5,764 bases of DNA from Steroidobacteraceae bacterium (lineage in GTDB: Bacteria; Pseudomonadota; Gammaproteobacteria; Steroidobacterales; Steroidobacteraceae): NCBI GenBank assembly GCA_023253235.1, contig JALRHE010000171.1, positions 1-5,764 on the forward strand, read 5' to 3'. The translations under genes and the position numbers were made by a program. Shown here one piece after another: positions 1-5,425 of the stretch. The notes under the pieces are model-generated. The model worked only from the letters and a program-made list of their open reading frames with translations. It had not been told where the DNA came from and did no database searches. How positions within the stretch are numbered: position 1 is the first letter of the stretch; the number at the start of each line of letters is the position of its first letter.

Positions 1-20
1 GTTCCGCGGACGAGTTCCAT
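1..20 (-). CDS. ribF: Bifunctional riboflavin kinase/FAD synthetase, first codons only
   Basis: Only six codons and two further bases are inside the window. Read on the minus strand from the ATG at 20-18 they give MELVRG. RibF proteins typically begin this way (E. coli MKLIRG), and ribF commonly follows murJ in gammaproteobacteria. The enzyme phosphorylates riboflavin to FMN and adenylylates FMN to FAD in the cytoplasm. The gap to the murJ stop is 13 bases with no terminator, so the two genes are probably co-transcribed. No clear Shine-Dalgarno sequence lies in that gap. The call rests on a very short peptide plus position; the rest of the gene beyond the left edge would settle it. Confidence 0.72.
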
Positions 21-33
21 GGTTTAGTGACAA

Positions 34-1587
34 CTACAATCGAAGTGAATGTGGTCGCAGCCCCATAGCCAAGAGGGCGAGCGCATAAACGGCGAAGCCG
101 GCGATGACGCAGAGCGAGAGTTGCCACATACGAGTGAATGCCGACGCATCGAGCCAATTGCCGAACAGCGAGTCCAACGCGATCAAACCGATCGCCATCA
201 CGATGTTGGCCGCGATCACGCGCCAGATCAGCCCACCCCAACCCGGCAAGGGTCGATAGACGCCGTCCCGACGCAGACCCCGCCAAAGCAGCGCGGCGTT
301 GATGGCGGCGGAGATACAGGTCGACGTTGCAAGCAAGACGAAGGGCGTTCCGAAACCGGCGTAGTGCGCCGGCAAGACCACCGCGACATTGATACCCATG
401 TTGATACCGAGCGTGATCAAACCGACACGAACCGGCGTGCGCGTGTCTTGACGCGCAAAGTATCCCGGTGCGAGCACCTTGACGAGACTGAAACCGATAA
501 GCCCCCATGAATAGGCCATCAATCCGTACTGCGTCATTTGCACGTCTTTATCGGTAAAGGCGCCGTAGCCGAAAATCGTCGTCGTGATGGGACCAGCAAG
601 TACGAAGAGCCCAACCGACGCCGGTACGACGATCAACACCACGAGGCGTAGCGCCCAATCGAGCGTGGTCGAGAAGCGCTCACCATCGCCTTTGGCGTGA
701 TGCGCGGAGAGCCCTGGCAGGATCACCGTGGCGAGCGCAATGCTGAAGACACCGAGCGCAAACTCCATCAAGCGATCAGCGTAGTAGAGCCACGCGATGC
801 TGCCGGTAACGAGGAACGAGGCGATGAGCGTGTCGAGCAGTAGACTCACCTGCGCCATCGAGGAGCCGAAGATACCGGGCAGCATCAACTTGCCGATACG
901 TCGTACGCCCTCCGCTGCCGGCCGCCACCGTGGCCAAGACAATAGATCGAGTCGTGCAACCGCTGGCAATTGGAAAACCAGTTGTGCCGCGCCCGATACA
1001 AATACACCGATCGCAAGTGCCACGCCCGGATTGCTGGCGTTCGTCGCCACGACGAGCGCAAAGAAAATCATCACGAGGTTCATGATGACCTGGGTGAACG
1101 CCGGCACCGCGAAGCGACCGTAACTGTTGAGTACGCCACTGAAGAGCGCAGTGAGCGAGACGAAAAAAATGTACGGAAAGGTCCAGCGCAGCATCTCAAC
1201 GGCAAGCTCATACTTGCCCTCAGCCTGCGTAAACCCTGGCGCGAAAAGCAGGATGATCAGTGGCGCTGCGACGACCCCGATCACCGAGACCACGAAAAGC
1301 ACGACGCCGAGCGTGCCCGTCACATCGCCCACAAGCTCCTTCACAGCCGCCTGCTCGCGCCGAACCTTGTATTCGGAGATCACCGGCACGAAAGACTGCG
1401 AGAACGCCCCTTCGGCGAAGAGCCGTCGTAGGAAGTTCGGGATCTTGAAAGCGACCAGAAAGGCATCCATCAGGGTGCCGGCGCCGAACGCCTGCGAATA
1501 GACCATATCGCGCAGCAAACCGGTCACTCGGGAGAGCAAGGTGGTCAGCCCGACGACGGAGGTGTTCTTGAAGATCGCGCGACTCAT
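34..1587 (-). CDS. murJ: Lipid II flippase MurJ (MviN)
   Basis: This inner-membrane MOP-superfamily transporter moves lipid-linked peptidoglycan precursor (lipid II) to the periplasmic face. The 517-residue product is close to the E. coli length and hydrophobic throughout, as expected for about 14 membrane helices. The N-terminal signature is intact: LLSRVTGLLRD (17-27), DAF (41-43) and LRRLFAEGAFSQSFVPV (53-69). The charged residues R20, R26, D41 and R54 align with E. coli R18, R24, D39 and R52, and YYADRLMEF (268-276) carries R272, matching E. coli R270. I chose the ATG at 1587 because MSRAIFKNT matches the family start. A TTG at 1635 would add 16 residues that are not family-like and overlap the rpsT promoter. 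No Shine-Dalgarno sequence precedes the ATG. It is divergent from rpsT and upstream of ribF. The stop is TAG at 36-34. Confidence 0.96.
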   Translation of the reverse strand: MSRAIFKNTSVVGLTTLLSRVTGLLRDMVYSQAFGAGTLMDAFLVAFKIPNFLRRLFAEGAFSQSFVPVISEYKVRREQAAVKELVGDVTGTLGVVLFVVSVIGVVAAPLIILLFAPGFTQAEGKYELAVEMLRWTFPYIFFVSLTALFSGVLNSYGRFAVPAFTQVIMNLVMIFFALVVATNASNPGVALAIGVFVSGAAQLVFQLPAVARLDLLSWPRWRPAAEGVRRIGKLMLPGIFGSSMAQVSLLLDTLIASFLVTGSIAWLYYADRLMEFALGVFSIALATVILPGLSAHHAKGDGERFSTTLDWALRLVVLIVVPASVGLFVLAGPITTTIFGYGAFTDKDVQMTQYGLMAYSWGLIGFSLVKVLAPGYFARQDTRTPVRVGLITLGINMGINVAVVLPAHYAGFGTPFVLLATSTCISAAINAALLWRGLRRDGVYRPLPGWGGLIWRVIAANIVMAIGLIALDSLFGNWLDASAFTRMWQLSLCVIAGFAVYALALLAMGLRPHSLRL

Positions 1588-1599
1588 GACGGAAGGCGG

Positions 1600-1605
1600 A
1601 CTATA
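1600..1605 (-). promoter_or_regulatory. Possible murJ -10 element
   Basis: On the minus strand TATAGT matches the sigma70 -10 consensus at five of six bases. It lies 12 bases before the murJ ATG, so a transcript would start about 5-7 bases before the start codon. No convincing -35 hexamer is seen 15-18 bases upstream. The element is weak evidence on its own and the real promoter may lie elsewhere. Confidence 0.3.
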
Positions 1606-1628
1606 CCGGAGCCAGGCCCCGGAAAACG

Positions 1629-1657
1629 TTGACAAGTGGGAGGGTCACCGCGAAAAT
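1629..1657 (+). promoter_or_regulatory. Sigma70-type promoter of rpsT
   Basis: A perfect -35 hexamer TTGACA (1629-1634) is separated by exactly 17 bases from GAAAAT (1652-1657), which matches the -10 consensus at four of six positions. Transcription should begin near 1663-1665 and give a leader of roughly 30 bases. The bases just after the -10 (ACGCGCC) are GC-rich. In E. coli that is associated with negative stringent control of ribosomal promoters; applying it here is inference. The promoter also argues against a GTG at 1636 as the rpsT start, since that codon lies inside it. Confidence 0.72.
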
Positions 1658-1692
1658 ACGCGCCTTTTTTCAGACCCTTAGAGCACATAGCA

Positions 1693-1956
1693 GTGGCCAA
1701 CACCAAGTCCGCAGAGAAAGCCGCCCGTCAAGCCGTCAAGCACCGCGCCCGCAACGTCGCGCTGCGTTCGCGTTCGCGTTCGGCCATCCGTAAGGCGATC
1801 GAAACGATTGCCGGCGGCAAGAAGGACGATGCCACCGTCGCCTACCGCGAAGCCGCTTCGACGGTCGACTCGCTCGTCAACAAGGGCCTCGTCCACAAGA
1901 ACAAGGCCTCGCGTCACAAGGCGCGTCTCGCGGCTCGCCTCAAGAAGCTGAAGTAA
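1693..1956 (+). CDS. rpsT: 30S ribosomal protein S20
   Basis: S20 is a small basic protein that binds 16S rRNA early in 30S subunit assembly. The 87-residue product begins (M)ANTKSAEKAARQ and ends with KGLVHKNKASRHKARL followed by a lysine-rich tail, matching the S20 family along its whole length (E. coli also has 87 residues). The start is GTG at 1693. An earlier in-frame GTG at 1636 would add 19 residues but lies between the promoter's -35 and -10 elements. A non-ATG start is notable because E. coli rpsT starts with UUG and is translationally autoregulated; whether that holds here is unknown. The Shine-Dalgarno match is weak (AGAG near 1680). A tandem CGTTCG repeat at about 1764-1782 encodes RSRSRS, a basic stretch normal for S20. 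The gene appears to be its own transcription unit, with a promoter and a terminator. Confidence 0.97.
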   Translation: MANTKSAEKAARQAVKHRARNVALRSRSRSAIRKAIETIAGGKKDDATVAYREAASTVDSLVNKGLVHKNKASRHKARLAARLKKLK

Positions 1957-1995
1957 ATTGCGTCAGCCGAGCTAGATCGGCCCATCGCTGAATAC

Positions 1996-2027
1996 GAAGA
2001 ACCGGCTCTAGGGCCGGTTTTTCTTTT
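1996..2027 (+). terminator. Intrinsic terminator of rpsT
   Basis: The core stem ACCGGC (2001-2006) pairs with GCCGGT (2013-2018) around a short loop. The stem can extend outward through the A-rich left arm (1996-2000) and the T-rich right arm (2019-2023). The T-rich run TTTTTCTTTTT (2018-2028) follows, giving a typical rho-independent terminator 40 bases after the rpsT stop. On the minus strand the hairpin is followed only by TTCTTCGTATT, so termination in that direction is possible but weaker. The hairpin overlaps the last codons of the convergent gene, whose TAG stop (2010-2008) lies in the loop. Confidence 0.88.
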
Positions 2028-2499
2028 TCCGGTGGACGGCGTGGCCACCGCGAGAATCGAACGGCATGCCGGGCACCCACGCGTCGCCCGCCGCCTCAGC
2101 GCCCGCGACAGACGAATCCGACGCCGCGCTATCTCCGGGTGTCTCGATGCCCGCCGCCCGCCGTACGGCGGTCCGTGCTTGATCACGCGCCTCGACCTCG
2201 AGCATCAACGGCAGGCGAGCCTCGCTGCGCGACACCTCGCGCCAATCGGTCCCCTCAGGCCACGGATCTAGAGCGCCGACGAGTGCCCAAAGCATATTGA
2301 GCGTTTTCATCGAGCCGCGGCGACGCAGCTCGAGATACGCCTCGAGTGCTCCGCGCTCACGCAACGCCTCGACAGAGTGGATGCCGATCTCGGCTAACAG
2401 AGTCTCAGCACGGGGCCCCAAGTTGCGCAGATCGCGCACACGGAGCCGCAGCTTGCCGGCTGCAATACGACGACGAACCTTGCTGTTGCGGTCAGTCAC
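2008..2499 (-). CDS. TfoX/Sxy C-terminal-domain protein
   Basis: The 163-residue product contains one recognisable region at about residues 24-104, resembling the C-terminal domain of TfoX/Sxy, the competence regulator. It includes [20 protein letters not shown] (24-43), which looks like a helix-hairpin-helix, then [11 protein letters not shown] (67-77) and [20 protein letters not shown] (84-103). The TfoX N-terminal domain is absent. The tail (105-163) is low-complexity, rich in Ala, Asp, Ser and Gly, and ends in basic HRKKKNRP encoded by the rpsT terminator on the other strand. I prefer the GTG at 2499, which overlaps the obgE stop by 8 bases (GTGACTGA) and suggests translational coupling. 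A TTG at 2523 would give 171 residues. A GAGGAG lies about 15 bases before the GTG, too far for an ideal ribosome site. The function is unknown; a competence role should not be assumed. Confidence 0.82.
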   Translation of the reverse strand: MTDRNSKVRRRIAAGKLRLRVRDLRNLGPRAETLLAEIGIHSVEALRERGALEAYLELRRRGSMKTLNMLWALVGALDPWPEGTDWREVSRSEARLPLMLEVEARDQARTAVRRAAGIETPGDSAASDSSVAGAEAAGDAWVPGMPFDSRGGHAVHRKKKNRP

Positions 2500-3520
2500 G
2501 CAGGACGGGAGCGCTCTCCTCAAGGAAGCGCATCACCGCCTCGGTCAAATCGCGTGTTCCGGTGTTGGTCGCACCGGAGATCAGGAACCAAGGTCCCTTG
2601 TGACGCAGCGAACGTACGATCGCTTTGGCCTTCTTCTCGGCCTCATCCGGCGGCAACAGATCGCTCTTGTTGATCACGAGCCAACGAGGTTTGGTGGCCA
2701 GATCCTTCGAGAATTTTTTGAGCTCTGCCACGATCGAACGCGCATCCTTGACCGGATCGGCCTCGGGATCGAGCGGTGCCATATCCACGAGATGCAGCAA
2801 CACGCGGGTACGCTGCAAATGCTTCAAGAAACGGATACCTAAGCCCGCACCCTCGGCGGCACCTTCAATCAAGCCGGGAATATCGGCCATCACGAAGCTG
2901 CGATGTTCACCGCAATAAACCACGCCCAGATTCGGATGCAGCGTAGTGACAGGATAGTCAGCGACCTTCGGACGCGCCGAGGAGACAGCCCGGATCAGCG
3001 TGGATTTGCCCGCGTTGGGCAAGCCGAGCAGACCGACATCGGCAATGACCTTCAGCTCTAGCTCAAGCAGGCGTTTCTCACCGGGAAGCCCAGTTCCGAA
3101 CTGACGCGGCGCACGATTGGTGCTCGTCTTGAAACGAGCGTTACCCCAACCGCCCTTGCCACCGCGCGCCACGAGGAGTGTGTCGCCCTCTTTGACGAGG
3201 TCACCGAGCTGCTCGCCCGTCTCGCTGTCGCGCACGATCGTGCCGATCGGCACGGGAACGTACAAATCGTCTCCACCCTTACCGAAGCAATCGTTGCCGC
3301 TACCCGCCTCGCCCGACTGCGCCTTGAAAGTGCGCTCAACGCGAAAGTCGGCGAGCGTGTTGATGCCTTCAGCCGCCTTCAGGTAGACACTGCCACCGAG
3401 CCCACCATCGCCGCCATCGGGTCCGCCGAAAGGCATGAACTTCTCACGACGGAAGCTCAGACAGCCGCGACCGCCGTTACCCGCCTGGACTCGAAGTTTG
3501 GCCTCATCAACGAATTTCAT
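2492..3520 (-). CDS. obgE: Obg-family GTPase ObgE/CgtA
   Basis: ObgE is an essential GTPase that associates with the 50S subunit and links ribosome assembly to the stringent response and the cell cycle. The glycine-rich Obg fold occupies about residues 1-158 (for example [16 protein letters not shown], 32-47). The G domain follows: P-loop GLPNAGKST (166-174), switch I TTLHPNLG (192-199), G3 DIPGL (213-217), G4 NKSD (284-287) and G5 SGAT (315-318). At 342 residues it is shorter than E. coli ObgE (390) and lacks the acidic C-terminal extension, ending EESAPVLRD. The start is ATG at 3520 with MKFVDEAKL, the family norm; the Shine-Dalgarno match is poor. It lies downstream of rplU and rpmA but beyond an intrinsic terminator, so readthrough probably supplies it. 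Its TGA stop overlaps the next gene's start. Confidence 0.97.
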   Translation of the reverse strand: MKFVDEAKLRVQAGNGGRGCLSFRREKFMPFGGPDGGDGGLGGSVYLKAAEGINTLADFRVERTFKAQSGEAGSGNDCFGKGGDDLYVPVPIGTIVRDSETGEQLGDLVKEGDTLLVARGGKGGWGNARFKTSTNRAPRQFGTGLPGEKRLLELELKVIADVGLLGLPNAGKSTLIRAVSSARPKVADYPVTTLHPNLGVVYCGEHRSFVMADIPGLIEGAAEGAGLGIRFLKHLQRTRVLLHLVDMAPLDPEADPVKDARSIVAELKKFSKDLATKPRWLVINKSDLLPPDEAEKKAKAIVRSLRHKGPWFLISGATNTGTRDLTEAVMRFLEESAPVLRD

Positions 3521-3531
3521 GGGGACACTCT

Positions 3532-3561
3532 AAACAAAAACCCCGGCACGAGGCCGGGGTT
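3532..3561 (-). terminator. Intrinsic terminator between rpmA and obgE
   Basis: On the minus strand CCCCGGC (3559-3553) pairs with GCCGGGG (3547-3541) around a five-base loop. Two flanking A-T pairs extend the stem, and the T-rich tract TTTTTGTTT follows at once (3540-3532). This is a strong rho-independent form. It sits 24 bases after the rpmA stop and its T tract ends 11 bases before the obgE start codon. It should limit transcription from the ribosomal genes into obgE. On the plus strand no T run follows the hairpin. Confidence 0.87.
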
Positions 3562-3585
3562 CATGGATCGTAGATCGGGCAACGC

Positions 3586-3843
3586 TCAATCGGCGAGTAC
3601 GTCGACGTACATCTTTTGGGCGGCGCCACGACGCTTGAAGGCAACCTTGCCGTTCTTCAGCGCAAACAACGTGTGGTCCGTGCCGATGCCGACGTTGGCA
3701 CCCGGGCGGTACTGCGTGCCGCGCTGACGGATGATGATGTTACCGGCCAATACGGCTTCACCGCCGAAAGCCTTCACACCGAGACGTTTGCTGTGTGACT
3801 CGCGGCCGTTCTTGGTACTGCCGCCTGCCTTTTTATGTGCCAT
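3586..3843 (-). CDS. rpmA: 50S ribosomal protein L27
   Basis: L27 is a small basic 50S protein whose N-terminal tail reaches the peptidyl transferase centre. The 85-residue product has the conserved start [16 protein letters not shown], then [20 protein letters not shown] and the [15 protein letters not shown] region. Its length equals E. coli L27. The N-terminus begins directly at the mature AHKKAGG sequence, so it is not the longer, protease-processed form found in Firmicutes. The start is ATG at 3843 with GGAG (3857-3854) ten bases upstream. It follows rplU by 21 bases in the usual L21-L27 pair and is followed by a strong terminator. Confidence 0.98.
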   Translation of the reverse strand: MAHKKAGGSTKNGRESHSKRLGVKAFGGEAVLAGNIIIRQRGTQYRPGANVGIGTDHTLFALKNGKVAFKRRGAAQKMYVDVLAD

Positions 3844-3864
3844 GGTTCTTCAGCTCCGAATGGA

Positions 3865-4179
3865 TCAGCCGGCCTTGATGCCGGTGACCTTGATTTCCGT
3901 GAACAACTGACGGTGGTTCTTCATGCGCAGGTAGTGCTTGCGACGACGGAACTTGACGATGCTCACCTTGTCGCCCTGGCCGTGACGCTGCACGGTGGCC
4001 GAGACGACGGCGCCAGCCAACTTCGGCGTACCGACTTTGACCGAGTCACCCGCTCCCACGAGCAGGACTTCGTCGAACTTCACTTCTGCACCCGGCTCAG
4101 CCGCGAGCTTCTCGACGCGCAGCACACTGCCTTCTTGGACCCGATACTGCTTGCCGCCCGTGGCGATAACCGCGTACAT
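3865..4179 (-). CDS. rplU: 50S ribosomal protein L21
   Basis: L21 is an early-assembling 50S protein that contacts 23S rRNA. The 104-residue product begins [17 protein letters not shown] and contains the L21 signature [20 protein letters not shown] near the C-terminus, ending in TGIKAG. This agrees with the E. coli protein in length and pattern. The start ATG at 4179 is preceded by a full GGAGGT Shine-Dalgarno sequence with four intervening bases. A near-consensus promoter places the transcript start about 20 bases upstream, so the leader is very short. It is the first gene of the rplU-rpmA unit and is divergent from ispB, the same arrangement as in E. coli. Confidence 0.98.
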   Translation of the reverse strand: MYAVIATGGKQYRVQEGSVLRVEKLAAEPGAEVKFDEVLLVGAGDSVKVGTPKLAGAVVSATVQRHGQGDKVSIVKFRRRKHYLRMKNHRQLFTEIKVTGIKAG

Positions 4180-4183
4180 GTAG

Positions 4184-4189
4184 ACCTCC
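4184..4189 (-). promoter_or_regulatory. Strong rplU ribosome binding site in a possible hairpin
   Basis: GGAGGT (4189-4184) is the best Shine-Dalgarno match in the window, four bases before the rplU ATG. GACCT (4199-4195) can pair with AGGTC (4187-4183), which would hide part of the site in a five-pair stem at the very 5' end of the transcript. The stem is short, so any regulatory effect is inference. Confidence 0.75.
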
Positions 4190-4203
4190 GGAAAAGGTCG
4201 CGC

Positions 4204-4232
4204 ATTCTACTTGCACCCCCCCGGTCGGTCAA
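4204..4232 (-). promoter_or_regulatory. Sigma70-type promoter of rplU-rpmA
   Basis: On the minus strand TTGACC (4232-4227) and TAGAAT (4209-4204) each match consensus at five of six bases and are separated by exactly 17 bases, a run of seven G residues being part of the spacer. Transcription should start near 4199-4197. The bases after the -10 are GCGCG, a GC-rich discriminator of the kind found in stringently controlled ribosomal promoters of E. coli. Confidence 0.8.
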
Positions 4233-4262
4233 ACCTCTTTTTGGTCGCGCGCGGCTAATCCA

Positions 4263-4290
4263 TTCAAAGGCTTAGACCCGAGGTTATGGT
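4263..4290 (+). promoter_or_regulatory. Weak candidate promoter for ispB
   Basis: TTCAAA (4263-4268) and TATGGT (4285-4290) are spaced by 16 bases and each match the sigma70 consensus at four of six bases. A start near 4297 would give a leader of about 27 bases. Nothing better is visible in the 144-base divergent region, but matches this weak occur by chance. Confidence 0.28.
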
Positions 4291-4323
4291 CATACCCCTC
4301 CTGCTCGGCTACCATCCCGCCCC

Positions 4324-5298
4324 GTGAACAGCTTGGCGCAAGTCCGGGATCTGGTTCGCCCTGACCTCGGGGCCGTTGATGCCGTCATCCGCGCCAGCAT
4401 GAAAAGCTCCGTGGATCTGGTTGACCAGATTGCGGAACACATCATCTCGGGCGGTGGCAAGCGCATGCGCCCGCTGATCGTCCTGCTGGCCGCCCGTGCC
4501 TGCGGCTACCGCGGCTCGGGTCACATCGACGCAGCCGCCTTCATCGAGTTCATCCATACGGCAACCTTGTTGCACGACGATGTCGTCGACGGGTCATCGC
4601 GTCGTCGCGGTCGCGCGACTGCCAATGCCGTTTTTGGTAACCAGGCCAGCGTGCTGGTCGGTGATTTCGTTTACTCGCGCGCCTTCCAGATGATGGCCGC
4701 GATCGGCTCGCAGCGTGTCATGGAGATCATGTCGGAGGCGACCAACGTCATCGCCGAGGGTGAAGTGCTTCAGCTGATGAATGCCGGTGACCCCGACACT
4801 ACGCAGCAACGTTATTTGGAAGTGGTCTACCGCAAGACCGCCAAACTTTTCGAAGCGGGTGCAGAGGTCGCTGCGGTCATCGCCTCGGCGAGCCCCAGCC
4901 AGCAACGCGCACTCGGCGACTACGGCCGACATCTCGGAACGGCCTACCAGCTCATCGACGATGTACTCGACTACCGATCAAACCCCGAGGAGCTCGGCAA
5001 GAACCTCGGCGATGACCTCGCCGAAGGCAAGCCGACCCTGCCGTTGATCCAGGCTCTCAAGCGGGCACCCGATGCAAACGTGCGGGCGGTAATCCGTGGC
5101 GCGATAGAAAATGGCGGCCTCGAACACCTCGAAGTCATCGTGGCTGCAATTGAATCGACTGGGGCACTTGAGTACACTCGCGCCCTCGCTCAGGACGAGG
5201 CTGACAAGGCGTTAACAGCGTTGCATGCGCTGCCCGAATCGCCGCACAAACAAGGCCTCGCCGCCCTCGCCCGCTTCGCGGTCGAGCGCAGCTCCTGA
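4324..5298 (+). CDS. ispB: Octaprenyl diphosphate synthase
   Basis: IspB is a trans-long-chain prenyltransferase that adds isopentenyl units to farnesyl diphosphate, making the octaprenyl side chain of ubiquinone and menaquinone. The 324-residue product aligns with E. coli IspB from the first residues. It shows GGGKRMRP (43-50), the first aspartate-rich motif DDVVD (85-89) followed by RRG (94-96), GDFVYSRAFQMM (113-124), EGEVLQL (145-151) and the second aspartate-rich motif DDVLD (212-216). A small residue, A80, sits five positions before the first motif, consistent with long-chain products, but exact chain length cannot be read from sequence. The start is GTG at 4324, chosen by alignment; no Shine-Dalgarno sequence precedes it. 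It is divergent from rplU. No terminator is seen before the tRNA 12 bases downstream. Confidence 0.96.
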   Translation: MNSLAQVRDLVRPDLGAVDAVIRASMKSSVDLVDQIAEHIISGGGKRMRPLIVLLAARACGYRGSGHIDAAAFIEFIHTATLLHDDVVDGSSRRRGRATANAVFGNQASVLVGDFVYSRAFQMMAAIGSQRVMEIMSEATNVIAEGEVLQLMNAGDPDTTQQRYLEVVYRKTAKLFEAGAEVAAVIASASPSQQRALGDYGRHLGTAYQLIDDVLDYRSNPEELGKNLGDDLAEGKPTLPLIQALKRAPDANVRAVIRGAIENGGLEHLEVIVAAIESTGALEYTRALAQDEADKALTALHALPESPHKQGLAALARFAVERSS

Positions 5299-5310
5299 AG
5301 TCGACTGGAT

Positions 5311-5387
5311 CGGGATGTAGCTCAGCCTGGTAGAGCACTACGTTCGGGACGTAGGAGTCGGAGGTTCAAATCCTCTCATCCCGACCA
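5311..5387 (+). tRNA. tRNA-Pro(CGG)
   Basis: The 77-base gene folds into a standard cloverleaf. The acceptor stem CGGGATG (5311-5317) pairs with CATCCCG (5377-5383), followed by discriminator A and an encoded CCA (5385-5387). The D arm is 5320-5336. The anticodon stem CTACG/CGTAG (5338-5342, 5350-5354) holds the loop TTCGGGA with anticodon CGG at 5345-5347, which reads CCG proline codons. The T arm has the loop TTCAAAT (5365-5371). The C1-G72 pair and A73 are typical of bacterial tRNA-Pro. It begins 12 bases after the ispB stop with no evident separate promoter, so it may be processed from an ispB transcript. Confidence 0.97.
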
Positions 5388-5425
5388 TCTCCCGCACAAA
5401 TAAACAATGAGCGTTTGTCGCAACC

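Noticed and set aside
970..1431. Plus-strand open frames opposite murJ, up to about 150 codons (also 49-510, 797-1123 and 1127-1501)
   Set aside because: They lie antisense to a well-supported murJ, and their translations are charged, low-complexity and match no family I know. They are by-products of GC-rich codon use.
1636..1692. Upstream GTG start extending S20 by 19 residues
   Set aside because: It falls between the -35 and -10 of the rpsT promoter, and the S20 family starts at the ANTKSA sequence.
1761..1785. Tandem CGTTCG repeat inside rpsT
   Set aside because: It encodes alternating Arg-Ser in a basic segment normal for S20 and needs no further explanation.
1966..1981. Small hairpin GCCGA/TCGGC just after rpsT
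   Set aside because: Five pairs with a six-base loop and no T run; the proper terminator follows 15 bases later. It could arise by chance.
2297..2842. Plus-strand 181-codon open frame opposite the TfoX-domain gene and obgE
   Set aside because: It crosses two convincing minus-strand genes and its product shows no recognisable domain.
3835..4275. Plus-strand 146-codon open frame opposite rplU
   Set aside because: It covers L21 antisense and the rplU promoter, with no family resemblance.
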